Shown: positions 1-10,903, counted from the first letter of the stretch. The stretch: 18,261 nt of DNA from Eimeria necatrix (GCF_000499385.1 NW_013654586.1:1-18261), one strand, 5' to 3'. Program-made: numbers and translations. The notes: generated by a model from the sequence alone, not told the origin.

Positions 1-94
1 CCCAACCCCAAACCCTAAACCCTAAACCCTAAACCCCAAACCCCCCCCCCAAACCCCAAACCCTAAACCCTAAACCCTAAACCCTAAACCCTGC
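1..94 (-). repeat. Telomere-like array at left edge, intronic in eIF3L
   Basis: Five exact AAACCCT units at 58-92, preceded by degraded forms (AAACCCC and a run of ten Cs). On the eIF3L sense strand it reads TTTAGGG and begins directly at the exon's donor. It is therefore read as an intron and not as a chromosome end. Confidence 0.85.
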
Positions 95-842
95 CTGAGG
101 AAGAGATGTCGGTAGTAAAGCTCCTTGTAAAGAGTCATAATGAGGGAGTGGTAGCGCTGATACTCTCTGTAGAAATCGCCAACAAGATCCACTGAAGGCC
201 ACGGAGAAGAAAAAAAAAACTTTTCGGAAAGTGAAGGATAGTCCACTTCGTACAGCCGACGCACGCTGTCTGTACACCGCACGTACAACTTGTCGTACAG
301 CTCCCGCAAAAAGTTCTCCACCTCCGGCTCGAACGTCACCTGCACAAACCCTAAACCCTAAACCCTAAACCCTAAACCCTAAACCCTGGCTCTGAACCCT
401 AGACCCTGGGCAGCGAAGGGGGAGGCGTCGGGAGGGGGCGCTCGGGGTGGTGGCGGGAGGGCGTGGGGAGGGTGCTGCTCGGCAGCTGCAGCTAAACCCT
501 AAACCCTAAAGCCTAAACCCTAAACCCTAAACCCTAAACCCTAAACCCTAGCTCGCTCTGGTACGCGCTAACCAGCAAACCCTAGCTCTGCTGCTCGCCC
601 TCCACGAGCCCGGCTCTTCTCGCGGCGAAACGAATGCACCAACAGCTAGACCCCAAACCCTAAACCCTAAACCCTAAACCCTAAACCCTAAACCCTAGGC
701 CGGTCCCAGCGCCCACCCTCTCCGCCATCATCCTGTCCAGGTCCTCATCTGCAAGCTCGGCCTCCACCCTTTCGCGCTGCTGGTGCTCTGCTGCAGCAGC
801 AGCAGCAGCAGCAGCATCCTGCGCCTCTGCTGCTGAGTGCAT
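95..842 (-). CDS. EIF3L: eIF3 subunit L, 5' part (partial, at least two exons)
   Basis: Subunit L of the cytoplasmic eIF3 complex, which helps load the 40S ribosomal subunit onto mRNA. Seen: the exon 339 down to about 95 encodes 'LSEKFFFSSPWPS' and then 'YKELYYRHLF'. These match the eIF3L family signatures TERFF..TPWP and ILYKELYYRHIY, at the right spacing and near the N-terminus. Its acceptor is TTTGTGCAG|GTG (exon starts 339, phase 0). The donor is ambiguous: AG|GC after 95, or G|GTTTAG after 90, where the first telomere-like unit supplies the splice site. Inferred: 842-717 is exon 1 (ATG at 842), 42 codons with nine alanines and an acidic helix ending 'DLDRMMAER', then G|GTGGGC in phase 0. 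This fits directly onto the second exon and gives about the N-terminal length expected for the family. Extra exons at 388-493 or 550-654 are not excluded. The C-terminal four fifths lies off the left edge. Confidence 0.82.
346..387 (-). repeat. Telomere-like array, six units
   Basis: Six exact AAACCCT units (42 bp). On the sense strand the last unit runs into TTTGTGCAG, the acceptor of the recognised eIF3L exon, so the array forms the 3' end of that intron. Confidence 0.9.
388..493. other. GC-rich spacer between arrays, possible exon
   Basis: About 106 bp of purine-rich + strand sequence between two telomere-like arrays. On the minus strand a CTGCAG acceptor near 490 opens a proline-rich frame ('LPSSTLPTPSRHHPERPLP') up to GGTCTAGGG near 409. 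It could be a small eIF3L exon or plain intron. Nothing conserved is seen. Confidence 0.3.
494..549 (-). repeat. Telomere-like array, eight units
   Basis: Eight AAACCCT units in 56 bp, the third changed to AAAGCCT. It lies inside the inferred first intron of eIF3L. Confidence 0.9.
550..654. other. Spacer between telomere-like arrays
   Basis: About 105 bp of mixed sequence with a single stray AAACCCTAG in it. There is no convincing coding frame on either strand, so it is probably part of eIF3L intron 1. Confidence 0.4.
655..696 (-). repeat. Telomere-like array, six units
   Basis: Six exact AAACCCT units. They begin about 20 bp inside the inferred donor of eIF3L exon 1, after GTGGGC. Confidence 0.9.
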
Positions 843-957
843 GGTGAGTTCAGTGTAGGGTTTGGGGCTTCAGGCTGCTGCTGCTGCTGCTGCTGCTGCT
901 CTTCCGTTCCTCAGCAGCTGCTGTCTGCAAGGGGAAAAAGAAGCAAACGCGAATTAC

Positions 958-995
<38 letters not shown>

Positions 996-1258
996 TGCGG
1001 CCGCCGCTGCTGCTGTTCTGCGCTGCTGCAGCACCCCAGACACCCCCACGGCTCTCCTGGGCTCACTGAGGGTTTAGGGTTTCTGTTGGCTGCTACAAAA
1101 GAGATTTGAAGGAAGCAGTAAGCGTGTGAGGTCTGCTGCTGCTGCTGCTGCTGCTGCGGCCGCTTCCAGTGTACATGCACCCCACGGCAGCAGCAGCAGC
1201 AGCAGCAAGGGTCCGTGGGGCTGCGGCGCCGCAGCCGAATTATAACTCGATACAACAA
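843..1258 (+). repeat. Repeat-rich region with CTG tracts upstream of eIF3L
   Basis: GCT runs at 874-900 (9 units), 961-993 (11 units) and 1133-1157, and an opposite GCA run at 1187-1207. The telomere-like unit occurs in the reverse sense here (GGGTTTAGGGTTT near 1070). A strong donor match ATG|GTGAGT sits at 841-849, and short splice-bounded open stretches follow, for example after CCTCAG at 914. Repeat polarity resembles a + strand gene, but no conserved protein sequence is seen. Confidence 0.5.
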
Positions 1259-1647
1259 TTATGTTGTTTTATTTTTAAAATCATTTTCATTTTTAATTCC
1301 TTTCTGGAAAGTTCCCGGGGAAGCCTTTGCTTCCACTATGTAGCTCCGCGGTGTCTGTACAGCTAGTAACCATGTGCAGTCCGCGAGAGCCCGCTTCTAA
1401 TGAGACATCGAGAAATGAAAGCTTCCAGATTAAAAAAACATATCTTCCTGAAATAAAATAGAAAATCTGATGATATAAAACCCCCAAAAGTCCCAGAAAA
1501 TAACCCCGAAGCAGCCCAAGTCAGTGCTCTGCTGCAACAGCAACACTGGGGGGCCCCCAGCCACTCTGCTAGGCTCCAGGCCAGTCAGCCCCGCGGCCTG
1601 GGGGCCCCCCCTCACGCAGCACGGCCAGGAGCTAGTGGCTGTGGGGC
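1259..1647. other. No gene seen
   Basis: AT-rich then GC-rich single-copy sequence leading to the last left-hand CTG tract. No open frame here looks coding. Confidence 0.4.
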
Positions 1648-1697
1648 CTGCTGCTGCTGCTGCTGCTGCTGCAGCTGCTGCTGCTGCTGCTGCTGCA
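1648..1697 (+). repeat. CTG tract, last one before the repeat-poor segment
   Basis: Two runs of CTG, each ending in CAG ('GCTGCAGCTGCTG' junction), about 50 bp in total. The next comparable tract on the right is at 9829. Confidence 0.85.
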
Positions 1698-1835
1698 GCT
1701 GGGCTGGGGGCTAGAGCTGTCTAAAGTGGAGTTTGGCAGCTTTCATAGGCATGATGCTTTCTCCGCAGCAAGAGAATAAAGTGGTCTGCTGTTTGCGCTC
1801 ATTGGCAGCTATGGCAATGCTGCAGCGGCCGGCCC

Positions 1836-1889
1836 ATTATAAGTTCAAATGGCTCACAAGTTCAAAATTATAAGTTCAAATGGGTCATA
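1836..1889. repeat. Short tandem duplication, ~31-bp period
   Basis: ATTATAAGTTCAAATGG occurs at 1836 and again at 1867, followed in both by a near-identical TCA-containing stretch. A third AAGTTCAAA lies between them. Two copies. Confidence 0.8.
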
Positions 1890-4800
1890 ATTTCGGAAAA
1901 GATCTTTTCTTCAAGCAGCTGCCCTCCAGGCCATGCCTTGGGAAAAAGCTTAATCAAGACCTGAAGTGCTGCTGCAGCTGTTTTAAATGAAGTGCCGTTT
2001 GCTGTGGGGCCATCGAGTCCCTTTGCTAGACTGTTTGACTGAAACAGCTTCTTCTACCTTTGCTGCTGCCTATGGGGGCAGCCTTGAAATTGGCAGTGGC
2101 TGGCATCTTTTGTTTAGGCTCTTTAAAAGCTTTGAATTGTAAGGCTCTGTGCCTTCTGGCGCTCAAAGCGTCGCCAAGTTTTTATTTTCATTTGCAGTGA
2201 GGTACTCTCCCAAGGTAATAAGAACAGCTGTTTAACACCCCGAACCTACTGCCTCATTGGGAATACTTCTTTTTTGGATCAATTCAGATAAATGAAATTT
2301 ATAAAAGTTGCGTTTGTGGCGCCAATGTTTGTGGAATGTCTGTAGTATTCCACGATCTTACGACAATAGATCCAGGTCTGCATGTCACCTAACGGCTTTG
2401 CTAGTTTATGTATTTCCAGGTGAAATATAAAATCTACTGAAGATTTTTCAAAAGCTGGTCAAACCTAAAACCGCAGGATCAGCCCGCAACACTAAGGGCC
2501 TAAGTGCCTGTTGTAGCAAGCAGCTGGCTAGCGGCTACAGCTGCGTAAGTAGAAATCCCTAGCTTGCACCTCTTGCGCCCTTTCTAAGAATTGCTTTGCA
2601 CTGCAATAAATAAAAGAAAAGGAATTGGCTAGGTTAATCACAAAGAAGATGTTGGGGGCACTCTTCAGGGGGCTGGGAGTTTCGGCCTTGGCCACCACTC
2701 GCGATAAGCAGCAGAATATTCCTCTAGGGGCCTTTAGACGTTCTCTAGTGCAATAAGTTTATATTGGAGGCTAACTGTGAGGCAAAATCAAAAACATTTT
2801 CTATGCCTGGTTTTGTCGAGGCCGCCATTGTTCTCGGCTCCTTTTGCCCTTTTCCCTCTTTTTCTCCGAATTTGGGGCAGGAGTGGATGTTAAGAGAAAG
2901 CTCCCCACCTACAAATAACATTTATTTAAGGGCATTTGTATTGGGCTGCAACGGTTTGAAATTACTTTGGTCTTGCTCTTCCAGGATAAGACCCCTCAGG
3001 TAGCTGGCCGCGTATCCAGCTATGAAGGTAGCGACAAGTTTTAAGGGACGTTAGTTTGTTAGGGATCACTTATGGCAGTCCTGGATGTTTAAAGCTAAAA
3101 TAGATAGTAACTGGCTTGAGCGCAGAATAAGCGCAGCCAACAACTTAGGAAGAAAAAAAAAGAAAATGCAATACGTGACTCTTCAGTGGCATCTCAGGAG
3201 ATTTTTATCTGGAAGAGCAGTTACAGGCTTTGCACATTTTAAAGTGCTTCAGAAGTATTCTTTACATTAATAAATGAGCAGTTAGTCCGGGGAAGCTGCA
3301 ACTATCCCCGTTCCCATTCCGAAGCTCCTTGCTTCTATCCATTCTCCCTCATGAAGCTTTTGCTCCATTGTCTTTCTCACTGCCCCTGATGGCATCCTTT
3401 AATCTAATAAACTGCAGCACTTGTGACTATGGGGCCCCCTTGTGCTCCCCGTAAGCGAGCCTGGGGGCTCACCAAGCTTTTTTGTACAGAGAGGCACTAT
3501 AATACGTTACGGAGCTGCAACTGAAACTAGCAAATAGCCCGGAGGATTTTCCTGTGGACCTGCAAGAGCTTAACACTGCATGCACGGCGGCAATCTTCTG
3601 AATTTCAAGGCGCCTGAGTCATACCTTATATTTAGGCTGCAGTTATTCAAAGGAATGGACCAAGTGGGACCTCAGCAGCTGGGCAGCTAAACATGCATTT
3701 GTGCTGTCCAGCGGGCTCGTGCCAGAACCCGATCGGTCTACGAGCTGGGGGGACTGAAAAATTGGATTTAGGCAAAGGCACAAAAGCTCTGGTGGCTATG
3801 TAAAAATATTTCCTGGTGAAAAAGACAGCTTATCCCGAATAATCAGGAGCGCTTGGGGCGGAGGGTGTCCAAGAGGCCGCAGGGTGGGGGATAGTTTGTG
3901 AATATGCGTGGATGCCTTATCCTCCAGCTTAGGAAACAGCAGATTTAGATTTACTGCATAAAACGCAGGACGCCAGCCTTTGTTGGTTTGGATTTTTTCG
4001 AATTAAGCTCTTTACGGATTTAGATCCCTCGCGCTGGGCTTAGCGGTGAATGGCGTGTTCTTCGCGCTTGGAGCCTAATTAACAGGGTTCCCAGAAAGCG
4101 TGCACTGAAGATACTTTGACATAGATTGGATTGCAGATAATATTTTTGTGTGTACCAATTTTCGTAGTAGTGGCAAATAAATTCCATGTTGTGAGACTCG
4201 GTCGACTGATATCTGGTGATGCGGGAATCGGAATATCGAGACACTCCGAGGATATCCTCTGTTGATCCCAGCGATCGGGTGTATGTAATTTGTGTAAACA
4301 GCAGGAAAAGTCACGGACTGTGCGCTAAATCTAGACTAATTCCTGGACGCTTTTGGCTCACTGGTCTCCGGTTAGCCAGTGAACGGCGCAATCCAAAGTG
4401 GTCAACGCAGCCGTGCAATGTGACTGAAAAAATGCCTTCAGGGTCTTGTAATTTACAACGCGTAGGCTTACGTAATAGCTTAAAGTATCCACCACTAAAA
4501 GGGGTCTTGTTCTCTGCAGCCAGGCCACTGCAGTTCAGCCGAGGCTTGCGGCTCGCGAGTGATGCTGAAGCTCAAGAGAGCAGCACGGGCATGCAGGGAG
4601 GGAGATGAAACCAGGAGAAAGACAATGTATCTCTTTGTCTGTTTATCCGAATGCGATTTTACATAGGCAAGCGCATTAACGCATTGGCTTCCTTTGTCAG
4701 GTTATGAATCCGAAGCAGCAGGGGCATTCGAGTTATGAACTTTAGGCACTCCCTGTGACGAGTAGCCTATGTTCTCTCTACAAGTAGGGAGTAGCACTGC

Positions 4801-5101
4801 AACTTTGCACCAGCATAAACTCACAAGTTTCTTCCATTCACTATCCTGCACATGCAGCACAGCCAAAGAGGTTATAGCTGGAGAAACCTAGCTCCTGATT
4901 CAGCCGTGGCCAGGCCTGTTCTTCTGGAACAGCCTAGGCTAACTCTGCAGCAGGGGCCACGTTTTTTTAAGCGACGGATTGGGACTAGCAGCATCACCGG
5001 TGCAGCATGCGAAGGCAAGAGCACCAAGTGACACCAAAGGCCCCGGGAAGTCCAGAATAGACACAGAATTAAATCTTCATGCTTTTAAGGGCATATGTGG
5101 G

Positions 5102-5222
5102 CCCCTTTGTTCTTGTTGGATCTGTATGGACATATGTAACGAGGAAAGAATTCCATGCATGTCATCTCCCTTTCTCCTTATTGGATATGTATGTACCGAA
5201 GTGAGGGGGAAAGAATCCCCCA
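5102..5222. repeat. Imperfect direct duplication, ~65-bp offset
   Basis: CCCTTTGTTCTTGTTGGAT at 5103 is echoed by CCCTTTCTCCTTATTGGAT at 5168. Both are followed by a TGTATG stretch and a GGAAAGAAT box near the end of each copy. It looks like an old tandem duplication. Confidence 0.65.
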
Positions 5223-7630
5223 CGTACGAGTGAGGCGAGGCTGCGCTTACTACACGTCAGCTCGCCACCACTTGTTCACAAGCTGAGAGCAACCAGCTGG
5301 CAGCCGGGGGCCCCCGCCAGCCCCAGCGTTCTGCCCCGCCTGCACTCAGTGAGCGCCGGTGAGCCACCTGAGGGCTTCATCACTTTTTCTGTATGTTTGC
5401 CCGGTGGGCGATGTTGGCTCAGTGGCTCCACAGGCCTTACCTGGGGCCCCAGGGCCTCCGAAAGTCTATGGAGAGCTATCAGCCATAGGCAGAGGAGTTA
5501 CCTGTTCACTCTTTTCTGCCCCCCACAGCGCTCATGCGCGGGGCACAAAAAGCCCGTGCCACAGGGAACGCTTTTGCAGAGGCCGTGGCCCCAAAAAGTG
5601 TCTTTTCTCTCACCGGAAGAACAACTCTTCATAATGGTCAGTCCAGTTCTTACGCCCGGCAGCGAGGGCCATTTAGCCTGGCATGCCTGGGTCGCAACCC
5701 ACCTGCAGTACCTGTGTTTCTGCGTGCCTTACTTCGAAGCTGCAGGGGAAGCTGCAGAATCCGTGCAATCCGAGTTCCCGAAGCAGCACCTTACTTTTGC
5801 TTTCAAGTGTTTCCGCGTGGCTTTGCATGCAGGTGGTACTGTGCCTACGGCAGATGTGCTTGCCGCTCTTCGTGGACTCGTCAGCCACGTGCTTTGCACC
5901 AACCACGATCATGCCCCAGCGGATCTTTGCGAATAAAAAGACTTTTCTTGTTCCGTTTAAACATACTCTAGGCCACGCATGCGGGCCTGCACTGTAGTGC
6001 ACATCGCCTACTGCTGTGACTGCGCTGGTACCTGCCTCTCGAGCAGGGCCTACAAACGGCACCTAACGTAGGCCCATTTCCTGGAAACTGTAGCTTAATT
6101 TCATCGAAATACAACAATTCTCAAGTATCCGAAATCTGTTGTCGTTCCATTCGCTCCACTCCGGGTGCCCGCCTCCCAGGCTCTGTGGGGAGGATGCCTG
6201 CACTGTTTCCCACGTTATCGCCATCCCCAGCCTCCCCGCATTTTCAGGCACCTCCAGCGTATGGATTTGAACTCATAGACAGTTTTTCTTACTTTCATCC
6301 TATTAGGAAAGTCCTGTCCTCCTCCAGTGCTGCGACCCCTTGTAGGTCGCTAGCTAGCCATCGTCTATAGGTCACCAGCAAGCCTTACTGTAGTGCCTGT
6401 GCACTACAAGTACCCCGGCCCACGCGGAGGCTTGTGTTCATTGCCTCGGGTCCAAATTCCTCAAACAGAAACCAGCCGAGCTTCTCCACCCCTTCTTCGT
6501 TCCCTCTCGTCGCTGGAATCCAATAGGCTTGACTTTCTTTTGGGTATGCCTTGCAGTTCCGGGCCAGACTCCTCCACTGAACAAACGCGCCGCGTCTTCG
6601 GCTTAATTCCCTCAGAGTCGGAAGCTGCAACAAATGCTCCGGACTGGAAGCCCCTCTCCCAGCCCAACAAATGGCCGAGTCACTCTTCAGCCAAACTTTC
6701 CCCATTTGAGCCAGTGATTGGCCAGAACTCTTTCACGGCACCGGCGCCCAGCCCCACTTCCTGCATGCAGAGGCTCTTGCTGCGGGTTTGTGACCGCAGA
6801 CAGAACCATCCAACTTCATTAAGGAAAAATGTTGGCTGCAGGTTCAGAAAAGCTACGACGCTACGCCTCGAAGAGGCCCGAGAAGCGCACTGCAGTCAGT
6901 CGCTGCCGACAAACCGCCCCAAGCCTTCAGAGTTCTGGCGAACTTCTCCGTGCTGTTTCATCTATCCAACATTCCCTTTCTGTTAGCATTCTTTCAAGTT
7001 GAATTTTTGCTCTTTTGCAGTGCTCAGCACTGCAAACGCCCCCAAAACGCGCCCTCCGCAAGCTGCTTTGCTTTGACTGCTTGCTGCACTCCTGACTGCT
7101 TTCGCTGCGGCGGTGCTGCAGCAGCAGTGGGCAGCCGTTAGTTAACGTCCCATCTGCGTGCAGCTTCTTGAGAAAGCGCATTTCTTTGACTTCGAATGCG
7201 ACAGTTCTAGAGCTGCTGCTGAGTACTGCTTCGCAGCAAAGTTGAAGACTTCGATGCTTCGACTCCGCCGCATCTGCTTTCTTTCCTTATTCCGAAAACA
7301 CAGCGAAGAAGCAAGTGCTGCCATTTCCCAGGCACACTAAACTCGCGAAACAAACTGCCATTTTTCTTGAGGAAGAAGCGACTTCATTGAAGAATGAAGT
7401 GATTTTCCTTGTTGCTTTCGAATTGAACTCTCCTGCAAACTCACTGACACCGCCAAGAAGTCAGCGACGGCGAGAACTCCAGCTGTTCGCGCTGCTGCGC
7501 CGTCTCACCTTGCTGCGCTGTGTCGCTCTCCAGCCCCGTGACTTGAATAGATCCTAGAGCCTATCGCTGCGTGCATGCATGCACCTCTATAAGCAGCCCC
7601 ACGGGGGCGCCACTCAAACAAGACAGAAAA

Positions 7631-7712
7631 ATCAGTTCTGGGTAATCGAACCCTCGACCTGGGGATCCAAAGTCCAGGGCTTGTGCCACCAAGCTGGTGA
7701 CTAGAGTCCTAT
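7631..7712 (-). pseudogene. tRNA-like element, Gln(UUG)-like, probably decayed
   Basis: The minus strand carries a near-consensus Pol III B box GGTTCGATTAC (7652-7642). Upstream is an anticodon-arm-like GGA-CTTTGGA-TCC with TTG in the anticodon position, and a D-arm-like CACC...GGTG. A TTTTT run follows just downstream. I could not pair an acceptor stem, the T stem has only three clean pairs, and the anticodon stem is disturbed. It is therefore more likely a relic or a tRNA-derived element than a working tRNA. Confidence 0.35.
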
Positions 7713-8110
7713 ATGTGTGGTAGGAGGACGCTTTGCATATCCCCGCTGTGGTTAGTTGGAAATGTATGGCGCCTTTCATGGCTTGCCTTCTCTCAGGTGT
7801 TCGCCCTTGTGTGCTTCGAGTATGCAGCTCTCCCTATGCATGTTCTTTGACAGCCACTCAACTGCAGCTATTGAGATCTAGAGCTTCAAATAATTAAATA
7901 GGCAGTTAGGCTCTTACAAGGCACTGAGCGTGGGCTCCAGTGAGAAGGGATTCAGTCAACTCAAACGCGCACATCACCAGGGGCTTGTAAAGAGTATAGC
8001 ACTAGTACCTGCAGCTGTGGTCGGACAGTCAAAAAGTAAGCACATTTCTGTGCGCAGTAGCATTTAAGGGGCCCCGCAGAGGCTTTACTCACTTGCAAGT
8101 GTCGTAATTG

Positions 8111-8330
8111 AAGGCTCCTGAGGCCTGTGGCTCCAGGGCTCTCAACTAAGGCCTCAATCTCATTGGGCTCTCAACTAAGACCTTTCTTCTCAAGGGCTTC
8201 AGTTCAGTGAGACTTCTAGGCTTTCAACGGAGGCCTTTGCTCCTAAGGGCCTCACGTCTCATGAGGCATTTGGGCTCTCAACGAAAGCCACTCCCTCTAG
8301 GGGCTTCAGTCTCATGAGGCTTCGCCTGAG
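8111..8330. repeat. Degenerate minisatellite, ~54-bp period
   Basis: The core GGGCTCTCAAC (or close variants) recurs at 8136, 8165, 8218 and 8272. The last three are 53-54 bp apart, each followed by AAGGGCTTCA- or TCATGAGGC-like blocks. The copies are diverged, so the array is old. Confidence 0.7.
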
Positions 8331-9828
8331 ACGGCAGGTGGAGTTTAAGCATCTGCAGGAGCCCGCTTTTGTACTGCAGCACAACGAAATGCAGGTAACC
8401 CTTCATTTTCTTCATGAGGTTTGGGGCCTCTATGCTATCAACTAACACGTTTATTTCCGCATTCGCAGGCCCATGCAACTGGCCTCTGAGACACAAAGTA
8501 CTTTTGTTCTCTCTGGAAGAAAGAAGATGATTTTCACTCTGCAAGTGTTAAAGCCGTCGCTTTCTGTGTACATATTGGAGTTAAATATTCCTGGGAATGC
8601 TGCTCTTGTTTAGAAGTGTATAATTTGAACTGGGCTTGCCGAGCTTCTTGTCTTCAGCGCAAATGTTCTAATGCTATTGAGTTATTAACTTCATCTATTC
8701 TCTCTTTCCTCACCAGCTGCTTATGCTTGCACTTCTAAGCTTGCACCCGTGGGAAGCAAACATCCAACAAATCGATTTCTCAGAGTTTGCAGTTGACAGC
8801 TGCTTTGAAAGAAACCCTGTGGGTGCTGCTGAAGGCATCTGGGGGATCCGTCACAGTTGCTGTTTGCTGCTTTCCAGTTTCAGATTTGTTTGTTAACACC
8901 GCCACTGAAAAGCGGAGGAGCTTGCGAGCTTCGATGGAAATGTACTCCTCATTTTAATCCCTGCAACTCTACTAAATAGCTGCGGTTAAGTTGTGTCAGA
9001 AGAGTTCCAAACTTTGGGGGCTTGCTAGCCACTGCTTGCAGCTGCGTGTACTTACGGATTTCATAGAATCGTAGCTGCCAGCGAGAGTCTTCTTGATAAG
9101 CCACTGTAGAGCACTTCTAAAAATGCTGCTTTAGGTACCGCCAAGTGCAGTACAGGCTGCAGTATTTCCTGTTCTTATTAAACTCTAGACTTGGCCCTAA
9201 GGGGCAGCTAAAAGAATTCAAATAGGCAAAGCAAAAATAGCATTTGTTGATTTAAAAGATCCTCAAAGAACTAATAATAGTTTTGTTTTAAAAGCTTCTC
9301 AAGCTGAGTCAATATGCAGCACCAGCTACGTCAAATTTTCAGCATTTCCTTCAAATCATGAAAAGCTCTGGATTTGCAAGAGCAGATAAAGATATCTGCC
9401 ACTGCATTCCAACTCAAGAGCTTTCTTTGAGGTGAAATTCAATAAAACTGTCTTGTATTCTCTTTGTACATGATTTATGTGACAAAAATTGAATCTTTTT
9501 TGTGTGGCTTCTGCCTATTTTCTTCGAAGTGAAGAAACATGTAGGAAATGGGCTTTGCAGTTCCTGCGCAAAAGTTTCTTCAAACCTGTAATGTTGAAAA
9601 AGGCAAAGAGGCCTTTAAGGAGCAATTAAGAAAGCAAGTACTTAGAAATGGTCCTTGCAGCCCGCAGCAGATTAGAAAGACTTAAGAACCCCCACTAACT
9701 TCCCCTGCAAAAGAACTCAAACAGTTTGGCCCATTGTTTCTGCCTCCGCTGTGGCTGCAGCAGAGAATATGAAGGCCTATAAAATTCAATGAAATAAAGA
9801 AATGCATTAATGCTTGTGTACAGAAGGA

Positions 9829-9890
9829 GTTGCTGCTGCTGCTGCTGCTGGTGGTTCTGCTGCTGTTGCTGCTGCTGTTGCTGCTGCTGC
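9829..9890 (+). repeat. Interrupted CTG tract
   Basis: CTG units on the + strand interrupted by GGTGGTT and TTG. It marks the return of triplet repeats after the repeat-poor segment. Read antisense it gives a polyGln frame, which I take as a shadow. Confidence 0.85.
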
Positions 9891-10517
9891 CCGAGCTTAC
9901 AGTGTGGTGCTGGGATTTGCAGTGGGCTTGGGGCCAAGGAATAAGAGAGAATAAAAATATGATTTAATCGCTGTATGGAAGACAAACAAATTCCCTAAAA
10001 AGGAGTTATTGAGTGTGAGCTTGATAGGTTACCGGCTGGGGCTGGCTGCTTATTAGGGCGTTGCGGCGTGGATAAGCGTGTTTTTGAACACTTTGCGGGC
10101 TCGAAGCCATCCTAATTAATCCTAATTGAAATATATTTCCATTTTAAACGCAATTCGGGCCCGAAAAAGGTAAAAAACCAGCAAGAGACCTAACTGCTGC
10201 TGCAGCGGCAAGGAAGCTGCACAGACCATTGAGCTTCCTTCCCGTAACCCCGCGGGCTTGGCTGCAAACTATCAGGAAGCTTTTGTGCTTATTATCTTTA
10301 CTCTTCTTTTAAAAACATATTCTCTTTAATTTGTCTTTACTTCATTTGCAGAAACAGGTAACTTTGTCCGCCCGCGCTGCTGCTGCCGCTGCTTTTCTGC
10401 TGCTGCCCACCGCTGCGCCTTCAGAACATTTCTGTCAATCCTTCGTCACCTTTTGCTGTCTTTTCTGTTCTTAATCTTTATCATATTACTCTTTAGAAGC
10501 TCTCTTCAACTAGTTCG

Positions 10518-10520
<3 letters not shown>
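9891..10520. other. No gene seen; possible 5' region of the small + strand gene
   Basis: AT-rich sequence with several acceptor-like sites: TTCATTTGCAG followed six bases later by a GGTAAC donor near 10345, and CTCTTTAG near 10498. They could belong to 5'-UTR exons of the gene starting at 10772, but no coding frame supports this. Confidence 0.35.
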
Positions 10521-10559
<39 letters not shown>

Positions 10560-10749
10560 TGCTGCGGCCGCTGCTGTTGCTGCTTCCGCTCACGCAGCCA
10601 GCTGCTTCCGCGTGGCTGCTGCATTAAGCAGCACAGGACATCTGCATACGCTAGGCGGAACTCCCGTTTCTTTGTTTTTAATATAATTGCTGCTGCTGCT
10701 GCTGCCGCTGCTGCTGCTGCCGCTGCTGCTGCTGCTGCTGCTGCTGCAG
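10521..10749 (+). repeat. CTG tracts upstream of the small gene
   Basis: Runs at 10521-10586 and 10688-10749, the second ending in CAG 23 bp before the ATG. This is the same (CTG)nCAG shape seen at confirmed acceptors in the window, so it probably ends a 5'-UTR intron. Confidence 0.75.
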
Positions 10750-10771
10750 GTTACCATTTCTTATCGCTAAA

Positions 10772-10864
10772 ATGTCGCAAGCAAGGGGAAAGGAAATCTC
10801 CGCGGAGCTTGAGAAGTAAGCCATCTGCTGCTGCTGCTGCTGCTGGACGTAGCCACTACTGTTG

Positions 10865-10903
<39 letters not shown>

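Larger units (their letters stand above)
1698..9828. other. Repeat-poor segment, about 8.1 kb, no supported gene
   Basis: No triplet or telomere-like arrays are present. Open frames are short and mostly lack an ATG near their start. The longest are + 5349-5936 (195 codons from GTG; first Met about 95 codons in), + 6393-6986 (197 codons from GTG), + 4216-4608, and - 8278-8544. None shows a motif I recognise, and overlapping frames of similar length occur on the other strand. Base composition is even and moderate. It fits the feature-poor segments known from Eimeria chromosomes. Short exons of an unrecognised spliced gene cannot be ruled out. Confidence 0.6.

Noticed and set aside
1..94. A true chromosome end at the left edge
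   Set aside because: The array borders a recognisable eIF3L exon whose gene continues leftward, and the same arrays occur inside MCM4 introns.
5349..5936. A 195-codon + strand frame as a gene
   Set aside because: It starts at GTG, its first Met is about halfway, competing frames on both strands have similar length, and no motif is seen.
5988..6407. Two small palindromes (GCACTGTAGTGC near 5989; GTAGTGC-CTGT-GCACTAC at 6390-6407) as regulatory sites
   Set aside because: Short palindromes are expected by chance in 8 kb, and no gene nearby gives them a role.
6393..6986. A 197-codon + strand frame as a gene
   Set aside because: It has a GTG start, no recognised motif and no supporting splice or context signals.
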